A DNA stretch of 6,614 bases, taken from the NCBI RefSeq assembly GCF_900106775.1, contig NZ_FNNQ01000029.1, positions 1-6,614 on the forward strand. Reading direction: 5' to 3'. The number at the start of each line of letters is the position of its first letter. Position 1 is the stretch's first letter. Shown one piece after another: positions 1-6,500 of the stretch. The position numbers and the translations under genes are program-made. This DNA is from Marininema mesophilum (GTDB lineage: Bacteria; Bacillota; Bacilli; Thermoactinomycetales; DSM-45169). Under the pieces are notes generated by a model that worked only from the letters and a program-made list of their open reading frames with translations, did no database searches and was not told the DNA's origin.

Positions 1-182
1 TTCAAGGCGGTCAGTTGGGCAGAACAGGTTCCATAGGTCAGACCTTTTCCTGTGCTGTCATAGGATTCGTTCCATCTGGCTAGAAAGTGATTAAACGTGA
101 AGCGACTACAGCCGATAGATTTATTGATGAGATTGGTTTGTTCCTTCGTTGGACACAAACGAAATTTAAACGCTTTGTGCAT
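1..182 (-). CDS. tnpB: RNA-guided endonuclease TnpB, N-terminal fragment (3' end beyond the window)
   Basis: This is the start of a TnpB/OrfB protein of the IS200/IS605 family. Family knowledge: TnpB is an RNA-guided DNA nuclease related to Cas12 that favours retention of the element; it is not the transposase. The first 60 codons are visible. They begin MHKAFKFRLCPTKEQ and continue with SIGCSRFTFNHFLARWNES at about residues 22-40. This is the characteristic N-terminal helix-turn-helix region of OrfB proteins (usual form: a short basic strand, 'PT.EQ', then a C.R...N.FL motif). The start is fixed by a GGGGAGGTG ribosome binding site 4-5 bases upstream. No stop or frameshift occurs in the visible part. 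The catalytic RuvC-like and zinc-finger parts lie outside the window, so I cannot say whether the gene is intact. Confidence 0.85.
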   Translation of the reverse strand, partial: MHKAFKFRLCPTKEQTNLINKSIGCSRFTFNHFLARWNESYDSTGKGLTYGTCSAQLTAL

Positions 183-185
183 TAG

Positions 186-210
186 TTCACCTCCCCTATA
201 CTTAATTATA
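186..210 (-). promoter_or_regulatory. Ribosome binding site and possible -10 box of tnpB
   Basis: On the minus strand an AGGGGAGGTG Shine-Dalgarno sequence (about 186-195) precedes the ATG at 182. A perfect TATAAT at 210-205 would be a -10 box with a leader of under 20 bases. No good -35 box is found 16-18 bases further upstream, so the promoter part is weak. The ribosome binding site is secure. Confidence 0.45.
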
Positions 211-220
211 TACGGGGATA

Positions 221-263
221 GTCGAACTTGCGAGAGGGAAAAACTCCCCCTCCCTCGTTCGAC
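221..263. repeat. Interrupted stem-loop in the insertion-element leader
   Basis: The outer arms GTCGAA (221-226) and TTCGAC (258-263) are perfectly complementary. An inner pair, CGA-GA-GGGA (231-239) with TCCCTCG (251-257), extends the stem after a four-base bulge. The structure lies between the end hairpin and the tnpB start. It has no T-run that would make it a terminator. It may be part of the element's end, or limit tnpB expression; this is inference. Confidence 0.5.
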
Positions 264-305
264 GCGCCTTATATCCCATGGCTGAAGCCAGGGGTTTTAC
301 GGCGC
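264..305. repeat. IS200/IS605 left-end hairpin enclosed in a second stem
   Basis: The core hairpin is CCCATGGCT-GA-AGCCAGGGG (275-294): nine base positions per arm with a single A/G mismatch inside the stem and a two-base centre. An outer pair, GCGCC (264-268) and GGCGC (301-305), encloses it. Family knowledge: IS200/IS605 ends carry sub-terminal imperfect hairpins that the HUH transposase TnpA recognises as single-stranded DNA, often through an unpaired base in the stem. Position upstream of tnpB identifies this as the left end. The outer pair may contribute to how the end folds. Confidence 0.7.
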
Positions 306-556
306 TTTCTATAATGAAATGAGCAAAATCCTTACCTTTAAGTTCCGCTGGGAAGAAAATGGATTGGGTTAGATATAGGATTTCTTTCGTGCTGGGAAAC
401 TGGATTTCTCCGTCTTCTACTCTCTATTTCCCTATCTAGAAGTGCCCCCATATTCCAGACTCTATCTTAATTCACACAACTAACTAAATTATCCTTCAAT
501 TAATCAACCACTTTCATCAAGAAAAACATGTTCCCACTCTCATAAACCCAAAACAA
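306..556. other. Gene-free stretch between the insertion element and the tRNA terminator
   Basis: About 250 bases without a supported gene. The longest leftward frame I followed (ATG near 450, about 35 codons) has no ribosome binding site and a composition unlike a protein. The middle is AT-rich (roughly 460-560). I see no tRNA, repeat array, or promoter with both boxes. It is probably plain intergenic DNA. Confidence 0.5.
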
Positions 557-582
557 AAACGAGCCCCCCATAGGACTCGTTT
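550..582 (-). terminator. Intrinsic terminator downstream of tRNA-Pro
   Basis: Read on the minus strand, AAACGAGTCC pairs with GGCTCGTTT around a short G-rich loop (arms at 573-582 and 557-565, one unpaired T). A T-rich tail (TTTTTGTTTT) follows. It begins 17 bases after the 3' end of the tRNA and would end the tRNA transcript, and any read-through from the upstream beta-helix gene. Confidence 0.85.
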
Positions 583-598
583 CCCCGATCATGCTATA

Positions 599-675
599 TG
601 GTCGGGGCGACAGGATTTGAACCTGCGACCCCCTGCTCCCAAAGCAGGTGCTCTACCAAGCTGAGCCACGCCCCG
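599..675 (-). tRNA. tRNA-Pro (anticodon TGG), CCA encoded
   Basis: A complete 77-base cloverleaf on the minus strand. The acceptor stem is CGGGGCG/CGCCCCG (7 bp). The D-arm contains GGCTCAGCTTGGTAGAGC. The anticodon stem CCTGC/GCAGG carries the loop TTTGGGA, giving anticodon TGG at plus-strand 639-641. The T-arm contains GGTTCAAATCC. The discriminator base is A, followed by an encoded CCA (599-601). A C1-G72 pair with A73 fits bacterial tRNA-Pro. The TGG anticodon, normally modified at the wobble U, can read CCA and most other proline codons. Confidence 0.97.
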
Positions 676-756
676 TAATATTGTGCGGTGTAGATTTCAA
701 CCAAAATACATGTCTTTCGTTCAAGCACCCTAGCCGTTTCGATCACCGCAAGAACC

Positions 757-786
757 ATTATATACTGAGATTCGCAAAAAGCGCAA
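757..786 (-). promoter_or_regulatory. Probable promoter of tRNA-Pro
   Basis: On the minus strand a perfect TATAAT (762-757) lies 18 bases downstream of TTGCGC (786-781), a partial -35 match. Transcription would start near 750 and give a leader of about 75 bases before the tRNA. The -10 box is convincing and the -35 box is weak. Confidence 0.45.
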
Positions 787-839
787 GACCTAAATAGCAG
801 AAAATCTATTTTTTATTTTAATCGTTCTTTTCCGAAGCC

Positions 840-1871
840 CTATACTACAATCCCATTGCCGCTCTTTGTGTTTTTACTCCCCATGTCTACGATCCCTCCA
901 TCCGCACAGTTGGTAAATGAATTTCCTAGAATGTTATTGCCTAGTGAGGTCTCATCGACATAGATTCCTGCGCATCCCGCATTTCGGACAACATTGCCCA
1001 CAATGGAGTTTCCCTTGGAGTCCTCCAATAGAATACCATCCTTTTCAGGGTTTCGAATACTGTTGCCACCAATTGCGAAGTAAGCAGTGTTTTGAAAGTT
1101 GATCCCTCTCTCTACATTCGTAAATGTATTTCCTTGAATGGAGCCATGACGATAGCGAAAGGCCTCGATACCCGCTCCAATTAAATTTTCAAAGTGGTTA
1201 TTCACAATCCGAATATGAGCATGGTAAACATCTTCTGCCTGTGAATGACTCCCAATCCCACGATACCAACCCCCTGTAAAGGTACACCCTTCAATCAGAA
1301 TATTGCGACAGTAACTATTATCATAGGGGCCAAACCAGGGGAAAGCAGCGGCAGATATCATGATATCTAGCTGTATTGCCTCACTCCACTTCCGTGTGAG
1401 GGTAAATCCACTAAAGAAGCAATTAATGATTTCCCCTCCCTCCACTCCATTCAGCTCTATAGAGTGCCAGTTGTTGACGTTAAGCACTCTTGTATTTCGG
1501 ATACGAACGTTTGTAGCGTGTCCGATGGCAATGGCTGTACAAGATACATCGTTTAATCCCATATTGGCATCCCATGTACCGCCGACAATTTCAATGTTCT
1601 GATTTCCGAGATACCCACCTTGTCCATTGGTTCCGTTGATAATCATCGCATTTGCTTCTGATTGACGCCGAATCCACGCATTTTTATCCAAATCCAATGA
1701 GGTATTGTCATAAATTTTAAGGATATTACCCACATTATAGGTACCACCAGGAACGATAACTTTTCCTCCCCCAGCATCTCGAGCCGAATCTAGGGCTTTT
1801 TGAATTGAAGGAGCATCGTTCGCAGTTCCATTTCCCTTTGCACCAAACTTTGTAACATCATACTGGGCCAT
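840..1871 (-). CDS. Right-handed parallel beta-helix protein (pectate-lyase-3 / GH28-like superfamily), probable polysaccharide enzyme
   Basis: A 343-residue protein. The N-terminus (residues 4-47, YDVTKFGAKGNGTANDAPSIQKAL then GGGKVIVPGGTYNVG) is the hallmark opening of pectate-lyase-superfamily / GH28-related beta-helices. From about residue 90 to the end there are repeated coils of the N-x-I/V-x-x-N-x-F type (for example NIEIVGGTWD, NILIEGCTF, HIRIVNNHFENL, HGSIQGNTFTN, NSIVGNVVRN, NNILGNSFTN). The segments WHSIELNG (135-142), SEAIQLD (163-169) and RGIGSHS (204-210) look conserved in this subfamily and probably line the active groove; their acidic and His residues are catalytic candidates by inference. 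No signal peptide is seen: the protein starts MAQYDVTKFG directly at the fold. The start ATG has an AGGAGGG ribosome binding site (1879-1885). It is divergent from the secreted heparinase-like lyase, suggesting joint work on a polymer. It could be a lyase, a hydrolase or an epimerase. Confidence 0.8.
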   Translation of the reverse strand: MAQYDVTKFGAKGNGTANDAPSIQKALDSARDAGGGKVIVPGGTYNVGNILKIYDNTSLDLDKNAWIRRQSEANAMIINGTNGQGGYLGNQNIEIVGGTWDANMGLNDVSCTAIAIGHATNVRIRNTRVLNVNNWHSIELNGVEGGEIINCFFSGFTLTRKWSEAIQLDIMISAAAFPWFGPYDNSYCRNILIEGCTFTGGWYRGIGSHSQAEDVYHAHIRIVNNHFENLIGAGIEAFRYRHGSIQGNTFTNVERGINFQNTAYFAIGGNSIRNPEKDGILLEDSKGNSIVGNVVRNAGCAGIYVDETSLGNNILGNSFTNCADGGIVDMGSKNTKSGNGIVV

Positions 1872-1898
1872 GGCTGATCCCTCCTGTTTCCCACGGAA

Positions 1899-1915
1899 TT
1901 AATATATAATATTAA
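1899..1915. promoter_or_regulatory. AT-only dyad in the divergent promoter spacer
   Basis: TTAATAT and ATATTAA (7-base perfect arms, three-base centre) sit near the middle of the 92-base spacer between the two divergent genes. The dyad also contains a plus-strand TATAAT (1905-1910) that could serve the heparinase-like gene, although no good -35 box lies upstream of it. It could be a shared operator or simply two overlapping -10 regions. Confidence 0.35.
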
Positions 1916-1927
1916 AATTTTTCCCAA
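1899..1927 (-). promoter_or_regulatory. Candidate promoter of the beta-helix gene
   Basis: On the minus strand TTGGGA (1927-1922) and TATTAA (1904-1899) are 17 bases apart, each matching four of six consensus positions. The start point would be near 1892, and the AGGAGG site at 1880-1885 would lie in the leader. An alternative -10 (TATATT, 1906-1901) overlaps. Boxes in such AT-rich DNA arise easily by chance. Confidence 0.3.
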
Positions 1928-1949
1928 GTGGACAGGACTTTTCTACCTG

Positions 1950-1955
1950 AAGGAG
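1950..1955 (+). promoter_or_regulatory. Ribosome binding site of the heparinase-like gene
   Basis: AAGGAG ends eight bases before the ATG at 1964. Together with the signal peptide that begins at this Met, it fixes the start. Confidence 0.8.
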
Positions 1956-1963
1956 CCTAAAGC

Positions 1964-4900
1964 ATGAAAGTTTGGATGATGATCTATCTATTACTCTTTT
2001 CTCTCACTGGCACCACATTCCTGCCCTCACTCCCTGTTTCTTTATCTAAAACGAGTACGATCCAACCGACGAAGACTCATCCTACTTATTACACGCTCTC
2101 TAAAGTAGCTCACGCCAGGCATAATATTCAGCGTTACGCCTGGGCCCGGCAAATTCGGGATAACGCTGTGCACGAAGCCGACCATTATCTTCACTGGGGG
2201 ATGGATCGTCTTTGGATGATGATTACTCCCCAGAGCCTTCCACGCAGCTTTGCTGTGAATCTAGAAAAAGGCTCTCCCATCACAGGAAAAAAGCTAAATG
2301 ATCACTATGGTTATCGCGGCTGGTTAGCCGATCCCAAAAATGATCCCTGGAAACTTACCGACCCCTCAAGCGGCTATCGCTTTCCCACCAATGATTTTGC
2401 TTCTTACTATCAAAGTGGATTAAATGAATATGGAATATTTGAGCGGAAACGGGCTAACCCTCAATTTTTGCGTAATGAACTTTATCCAGAAAAGGGGGGG
2501 CACTGGGGAGTAGATGATGGACGGGGATGGATCGATAAACACGGGGATCGATGGACGTTTATTGCTTATTATAATCACTGGCATATTTGGCATGGTGGTG
2601 TCATCGATACGGCTCTGCGCGCCTTTCGGGACGCGTATCTTTATACAGGTGAACCTCGTTACGTGGATGCAGGGATCATTCTACTGGATCGCATTGCAGA
2701 TATTTACCCAGCTATGGATCTCTCCGCTTACGATCCTACCATCTATCGCAACTCCCATGGTGGCACGGGGCAAGGAAAGATTCGGGGAAGCATCTGGGAA
2801 GCGACAGCCGTCACTGAATATTTGGCTGCTTACGATGCGTTTTTCCCACGGATGAACTCTCCCATCACGATTGCTTTCTTAGCAAAGAAAGCAGCCAAAT
2901 ATCATCTAACCAATCCCAAAAATAGCAGTGCCGCTATTCGTAAAAATATTGAAGAGGGTCTCCTCCGCCAAATCTTTCCCGCTATGAAGAAGGCACAAAT
3001 TCGCGGGAATTTTGGCATGCATCAGCGTGCACTTGCGATGGCAGCGGTCGTTCTAGACGATCCACACACATCAAAGAGATGGATCGATTGGCTTTTTCAA
3101 GCAGGTACACTTTATCCGTGGCCAACATGGCGTATGACAGGGGGTGATGTCTACTCTACTTTGATGGATCGTATCGATCATGATGGTTTTGGCGATGAAC
3201 CTTCTACCCAGTACAATAGCTACTGGCTTACCCAAATCATGAGTATCGCCGATATCTTAGAAGGGTATGATCGTTATCCTGAAGCCGATCTGTACCACCA
3301 TCTAAAAGTTAAAAAAATGTTTGACTCTCGGTGGCCACTCCTCATGGAAAATCACACTCCAGCCATCGGCGATTCCTTTAAGACAGGAAATCCGGTACTC
3401 GTTGGCTCTGCCGAAGAACACGTCAAAGCCTTTGCAAAATATCATGACCCGATCTATGCCCAGGCGGCTTATTATCTTAATGGCAACTCATTCAAAGGGT
3501 TACATGGAGATATTTTTTCTGCCCACCCAGAGAAAACCATCGCCGCTATTCGTCAGGTAATCCAAACTCAAGGACCTTTAAATCCTACTAGCGTCCATCT
3601 GAGCGGTTTTGGGTTTGCAGCCCTTCGTGCGGGAAAGATGAACAAGGTAAAGGCTGGCATCGAACTTCCCTTCAGCCAGCTGAGGATTACAGAGAAAAGC
3701 GGGGAAATTATTCACCATCAAGGAGCTTTGTACTTGTCGACAGATTCCCTCGCTAAACATATCCCAGAAGCCTTTCACTTACCTGAGGATTATTACGCAG
3801 ATAGTAAGGGAATTCAGATGGCCATCAACCATCCGGGAGGTCAAGTTACCTTTTCCTTTCCTGTGCACACAACAGGCTCCGTACACCTGGATCTTACCTT
3901 GCTACGTGCAACCAATCAAGGAGTATACGACATTCGCATAGATGGTCATTCCATCCACCAAACTGATTTTTATAGCAGTGATCCAGAAAAGACGACGCTC
4001 CCATTAGGAAATTTCACCTTGGCGAAGGGGCTACACACTCTCACCTTTCACAATATCGGTAAGAACCCCATCTCTACTGGATTCGGTCTTAGTTTAGATC
4101 GTTTACAACTCCGTAGTATCCCCTTAACCCATAGTCATTTTAACAAACGAGACCCTCATCATAAGCAAGGGGTCTGGATGTATTATGGGGACAATGGTAT
4201 AGGTCGCCACGGTCATAAAGATACCTTAAATATCGGTATCCACGGTTTCGGCCTCGATCTCGCTCCTGAATTGGGTTACCCTACTGATCTTAAAACGCGT
4301 ACTGAATGGGTAGCCAACACCATTAGTCATAATACTGTGGTTGTTGATCAACAACAGCAGTCCGATCATACAACCGGCATTCCCCACCACTTTGAAGGCA
4401 GACAACCGATTCAGCTCATCGATGTAGATGCACCCTTCGTCTATCCCCAAACACAGCATTATCGACGTACAGTGGCCATGATCGACATGGACGATACCCA
4501 CTCCTACATCGTTGATTTTTTTCGCGTAAAAGGGGGACACGACCATCATTATAGTTTTCATGGTGCTGAAGGGGTAGCAACGACAGGTGGGCTCCACCCT
4601 CAACCCCAACCCAAAGGAACCTACGCGGGTCCCACCATCCCATTTGGTCGCAAGGAGTCTAGCCAATCAGCGGGGTGGAAATATACTGGTAGTGGCTTTC
4701 ACTATCTTGATCAGGTTACAAGGGATAACCAGCCAAAGCTCCCTTTTTTCGTTGACTGGAAGATAAAAGACACATGGAAAGTAACAACGAATAAAGAGGG
4801 GCATCATCTTCGACTTACCATGCTGACTCCCGTAGACGATGTAGCTCTTGCAAACGGATACCCTCCCCACCTACCTGGCAACCCTGATCACCTTCGCTAC

Positions 4901-5626
4901 CTGATCGCTCATCGAAAAGGGAACGATTTAGCCAGTCAGTTTGTTTCCGTGATGGAGCCCTATCGTTCCACATCCCACATCCGTACAATTAAGCCCCTCC
5001 CTCTTCGTAAAATCGGGAGTAAAACGAAGGGCTCTCACACCGCCTTTGCCCTTCAGGTTGAGTTAACCGACGGACGTGTGGATACCATTTTCAATTCATT
5101 AGATCCCCAATCTGAATACAAGACGGGGCCCTTCACCTTTCGTGGTTTCTTTGGCTGTGTATCCACGAGAAAAAACCTGCCCATTTATGCCCATATCCAT
5201 GATGGAACGCTGATCCAGTGGAAGGATAAACCTCTTCTTCATATAGAACATCCATCCCTAAAGGGTACCATCCTTGATTTCACCCGTTCCTTGAGCTCTC
5301 CCAATGAGATCACTATCAAAACCAACCAACCCCTCCCCCATTCATCCACACTCATCGGTCGTTTCATATATATAAAAAACAAATCAAAGCAAAATGTTGC
5401 CTACCGTATCTACGGGGTTAAGGTCAGACACCCTCACCAATATACCTTAGATATCGGAGATAACACCTTAATCCGTCGTTATGAGGATCCCTCCGACTTC
5501 GGCAAAGGGTTGGTATATGATATCCACCTCGGAGACAAATGGAGGATTCCCCATACCCAAGAATGGATAAAAGACGGAACTACCTTCAAATTCCTACCTA
5601 GTCAAATCGAAGACCCTATAAATTGA
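1964..5626 (+). CDS. Secreted heparinase II/III-superfamily polysaccharide lyase with inserted beta-sandwich domain
   Basis: A 1220-residue protein. Residues 1 to about 28 form a signal peptide (MK, then hydrophobic YLLLFSLTGTTFLPSL), so it is exported. Residues about 45-540 form an alpha/alpha-toroid lyase domain: FIAYYNHWHIWHGG (199-212), RGNFGMHQRALAMAA (347-361) and DGFGDEPSTQYNSYWL (407-422). A beta-sandwich begins at SGFGFAALRAG (547-557). It seems interrupted at about 620-718 by a galactose-binding-like module (YDIRIDG; LGNFTLAKGLHTLTFHNIG) and resumes with GRHGHKDTLNIGIHGFGLDLAPELGYP (747-773) and SHNTVVVD (788-795). By analogy with heparinase II and alginate lyases, H353 (or N349), Y417, H751 and H789 are catalytic candidates; this is inference. 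The C-terminal 200 residues look beta-rich and carry no recognisable anchor (no LPXTG, no SLH repeats), so the enzyme is probably free. Family members split uronic-acid polymers by beta-elimination. The substrate is unknown. The gene is divergent from a beta-helix enzyme and its 3' end overlaps the hydrolase gene. Confidence 0.85.
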   Translation: MKVWMMIYLLLFSLTGTTFLPSLPVSLSKTSTIQPTKTHPTYYTLSKVAHARHNIQRYAWARQIRDNAVHEADHYLHWGMDRLWMMITPQSLPRSFAVNLEKGSPITGKKLNDHYGYRGWLADPKNDPWKLTDPSSGYRFPTNDFASYYQSGLNEYGIFERKRANPQFLRNELYPEKGGHWGVDDGRGWIDKHGDRWTFIAYYNHWHIWHGGVIDTALRAFRDAYLYTGEPRYVDAGIILLDRIADIYPAMDLSAYDPTIYRNSHGGTGQGKIRGSIWEATAVTEYLAAYDAFFPRMNSPITIAFLAKKAAKYHLTNPKNSSAAIRKNIEEGLLRQIFPAMKKAQIRGNFGMHQRALAMAAVVLDDPHTSKRWIDWLFQAGTLYPWPTWRMTGGDVYSTLMDRIDHDGFGDEPSTQYNSYWLTQIMSIADILEGYDRYPEADLYHHLKVKKMFDSRWPLLMENHTPAIGDSFKTGNPVLVGSAEEHVKAFAKYHDPIYAQAAYYLNGNSFKGLHGDIFSAHPEKTIAAIRQVIQTQGPLNPTSVHLSGFGFAALRAGKMNKVKAGIELPFSQLRITEKSGEIIHHQGALYLSTDSLAKHIPEAFHLPEDYYADSKGIQMAINHPGGQVTFSFPVHTTGSVHLDLTLLRATNQGVYDIRIDGHSIHQTDFYSSDPEKTTLPLGNFTLAKGLHTLTFHNIGKNPISTGFGLSLDRLQLRSIPLTHSHFNKRDPHHKQGVWMYYGDNGIGRHGHKDTLNIGIHGFGLDLAPELGYPTDLKTRTEWVANTISHNTVVVDQQQQSDHTTGIPHHFEGRQPIQLIDVDAPFVYPQTQHYRRTVAMIDMDDTHSYIVDFFRVKGGHDHHYSFHGAEGVATTGGLHPQPQPKGTYAGPTIPFGRKESSQSAGWKYTGSGFHYLDQVTRDNQPKLPFFVDWKIKDTWKVTTNKEGHHLRLTMLTPVDDVALANGYPPHLPGNPDHLRYLIAHRKGNDLASQFVSVMEPYRSTSHIRTIKPLPLRKIGSKTKGSHTAFALQVELTDGRVDTIFNSLDPQSEYKTGPFTFRGFFGCVSTRKNLPIYAHIHDGTLIQWKDKPLLHIEHPSLKGTILDFTRSLSSPNEITIKTNQPLPHSSTLIGRFIYIKNKSKQNVAYRIYGVKVRHPHQYTLDIGDNTLIRRYEDPSDFGKGLVYDIHLGDKWRIPHTQEWIKDGTTFKFLPSQIEDPIN

Positions 5627-6420
5627 AACAACTCTGCATTAAGTTTCTCCTGCTCACAGTAAAAGAGTCCATGGCCGCTATATTTCATGGGTATCAGTTT
5701 AGAACCTTGTATCCCCGCTTTCATCGCTTCTCCTAACGGAAAAGGACAGATTTTTTCCTGTTTACCATGGAGGATAATTGTTGGCACCTGAATAGTAGGA
5801 AGATCCTGCCGCAAATCTTCATCACGTAAGGAAATGGCCAACATCGCTGTTGCATGGCCAAAGGCTTCCATACCTAACCCATGTATCCATGCTTTACATT
5901 CATCTGATACATATCGAGCAAATAACATATCCCCAAAGTTGACAAGCATTTTGGGGCGATCCTTATAGGTACCTTCAATTAGTTTGTTAACTTCCGCCTT
6001 AGTCAGTCCATAGGGAAAACCTGCCCTTTTAGTAAAAGCCGGGGCCGCAGCTCCCAGTAAGGCCAATTTGGACACTTGATGACCACCGTGTCGCGCCATA
6101 TATCGAATGCTAATCGCGCCACCCACAGAGAATCCAATAAGGGTGATATTCTCTAGGCCCAATGTATCAATCACGATGCGGATGTCATCCGCCAATCGAT
6201 TATACGAGTATCCATTCCACGACCGATCTGATTTTCCAAATCCACGTAAATCAATAGCGATGCAGCGGTAGCCCATTTGTAGAAAATGATTAAATTGATA
6301 CTCAAACATTTTATGATTGAGCGGCCATCCATGGATAAAAAGAACTGGCTTCCCTTGTCCAGGATCGATATCCTCTACAAAGATACGAACCTTCTCCTCC
6401 ACAGCGATATAATAACCCAC
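5602..6420 (-). CDS. Alpha/beta-hydrolase fold protein (haloperoxidase/esterase-like)
   Basis: A 272-residue soluble hydrolase starting at GTG 6420. The start is chosen because AGGAGGTG (6426-6433) lies seven bases upstream and because the well-known Bacillus family begins '(M)GYY..VE..V.IFVED'. An upstream in-frame ATG (6483) would add 21 residues with no family resemblance and no good ribosome binding site. Motifs, counted from the GTG: oxyanion-hole HGWP (30-33), DLRGFGKSD (57-65), nucleophile elbow GFSVGG with Ser98, and SGHGLF with catalytic His250. The usual acid position in 'HG..D' reads HGKQEK, so Glu222 stands where Asp is common. There is no signal peptide, so it is cytoplasmic. Substrate unknown; relatives are annotated as hydrolases, chloroperoxidases or esterases. 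Its role beside the lyase locus may be unrelated. The last eight codons overlap the 3' end of the lyase gene. Confidence 0.88.
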   Translation of the reverse strand: MGYYIAVEEKVRIFVEDIDPGQGKPVLFIHGWPLNHKMFEYQFNHFLQMGYRCIAIDLRGFGKSDRSWNGYSYNRLADDIRIVIDTLGLENITLIGFSVGGAISIRYMARHGGHQVSKLALLGAAAPAFTKRAGFPYGLTKAEVNKLIEGTYKDRPKMLVNFGDMLFARYVSDECKAWIHGLGMEAFGHATAMLAISLRDEDLRQDLPTIQVPTIILHGKQEKICPFPLGEAMKAGIQGSKLIPMKYSGHGLFYCEQEKLNAELFQFIGSSI

Positions 6421-6425
6421 TGATC

Positions 6426-6433
6426 CACCTCCT
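6426..6433 (-). promoter_or_regulatory. Ribosome binding site that sets the hydrolase start at GTG
   Basis: AGGAGGTG on the minus strand is a near-perfect anti-16S match with seven bases between AGGAGG and the GTG at 6420. It argues against the ATG at 6483. Confidence 0.85.
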
Positions 6434-6485
6434 CGTATGCTCCTACTTGAATGCCAGAACACCCTTAAAAGCCCTTGTATCATCT

Positions 6486-6500
6486 TATGAGAAACTCATA
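6486..6500. promoter_or_regulatory. Short dyad upstream of the hydrolase gene
   Basis: TATGAG-AAA-CTCATA is a perfect six-base inverted repeat about 65 bases upstream of the hydrolase start, next to a run of seven A (6502-6508). On the minus strand a weak -10-like TAAGAT overlaps it. An operator over the hydrolase promoter is possible, but no clear -35/-10 pair is found. Confidence 0.3.

Larger units (their letters stand above)
1..305 (-). mobile_element. Left part of an IS200/IS605-family element (tnpB side), cut by the window edge
   Basis: The element is read on the minus strand: its left end lies near 305 and it runs off the window at base 1. It is recognised from the TnpB N-terminus, a strong ribosome binding site, and an imperfect palindromic hairpin in the non-coding end instead of the terminal inverted repeats of DDE-type elements. 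No tnpA is visible; one could lie elsewhere, or this could be a tnpB-only (IS1341-like) copy. The outer boundary is approximate, because this family makes no target duplication and the cleavage tetranucleotide cannot be assigned without an empty site. The guide RNA used by TnpB would come from the other end, outside the window. Confidence 0.75.

Noticed and set aside
97..285. Rightward open frame of 62 codons
   Set aside because: It lies antisense to the TnpB start and the insertion-element end, has no ribosome binding site, and its product looks random.
440..560. Possible small leftward ORF or RNA in the AT-rich gap
   Set aside because: The frame from near 450 has no ribosome binding site, and no paired -35/-10 or stable structure supports an RNA gene.
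599..675. tRNA-Pro as an attachment site of an integrated element
   Set aside because: No repeat of the tRNA 3' end is seen elsewhere in the window, and no integrase gene is present. The nearby insertion element belongs to a family that does not use tRNA sites.
792..811. AAATAG/CTATTT stem as a terminator for the beta-helix gene
   Set aside because: Six AU-rich pairs, an eight-base loop and no T-run after it on the minus strand: too weak to call. The terminator at 550-582 may serve both the gene and the tRNA.
917..1602. Rightward open frames (917-1102 and 1360-1602) inside the beta-helix gene
   Set aside because: They are antisense to a clear protein gene, lack ribosome binding sites and show no recognisable protein features.
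4226..4870. Three leftward open frames antisense to the lyase gene
   Set aside because: The lyase frame has strong family motifs here (HGHKD, SHNTVVVD, FFRVKGG). The antisense products are Cys/His/Arg-rich noise without starts supported by ribosome binding sites.
6421..6483. N-terminal extension of the hydrolase to the ATG at 6483
   Set aside because: The 21 added residues have no family resemblance, and the extension reads through an ideal ribosome binding site placed for the GTG at 6420.
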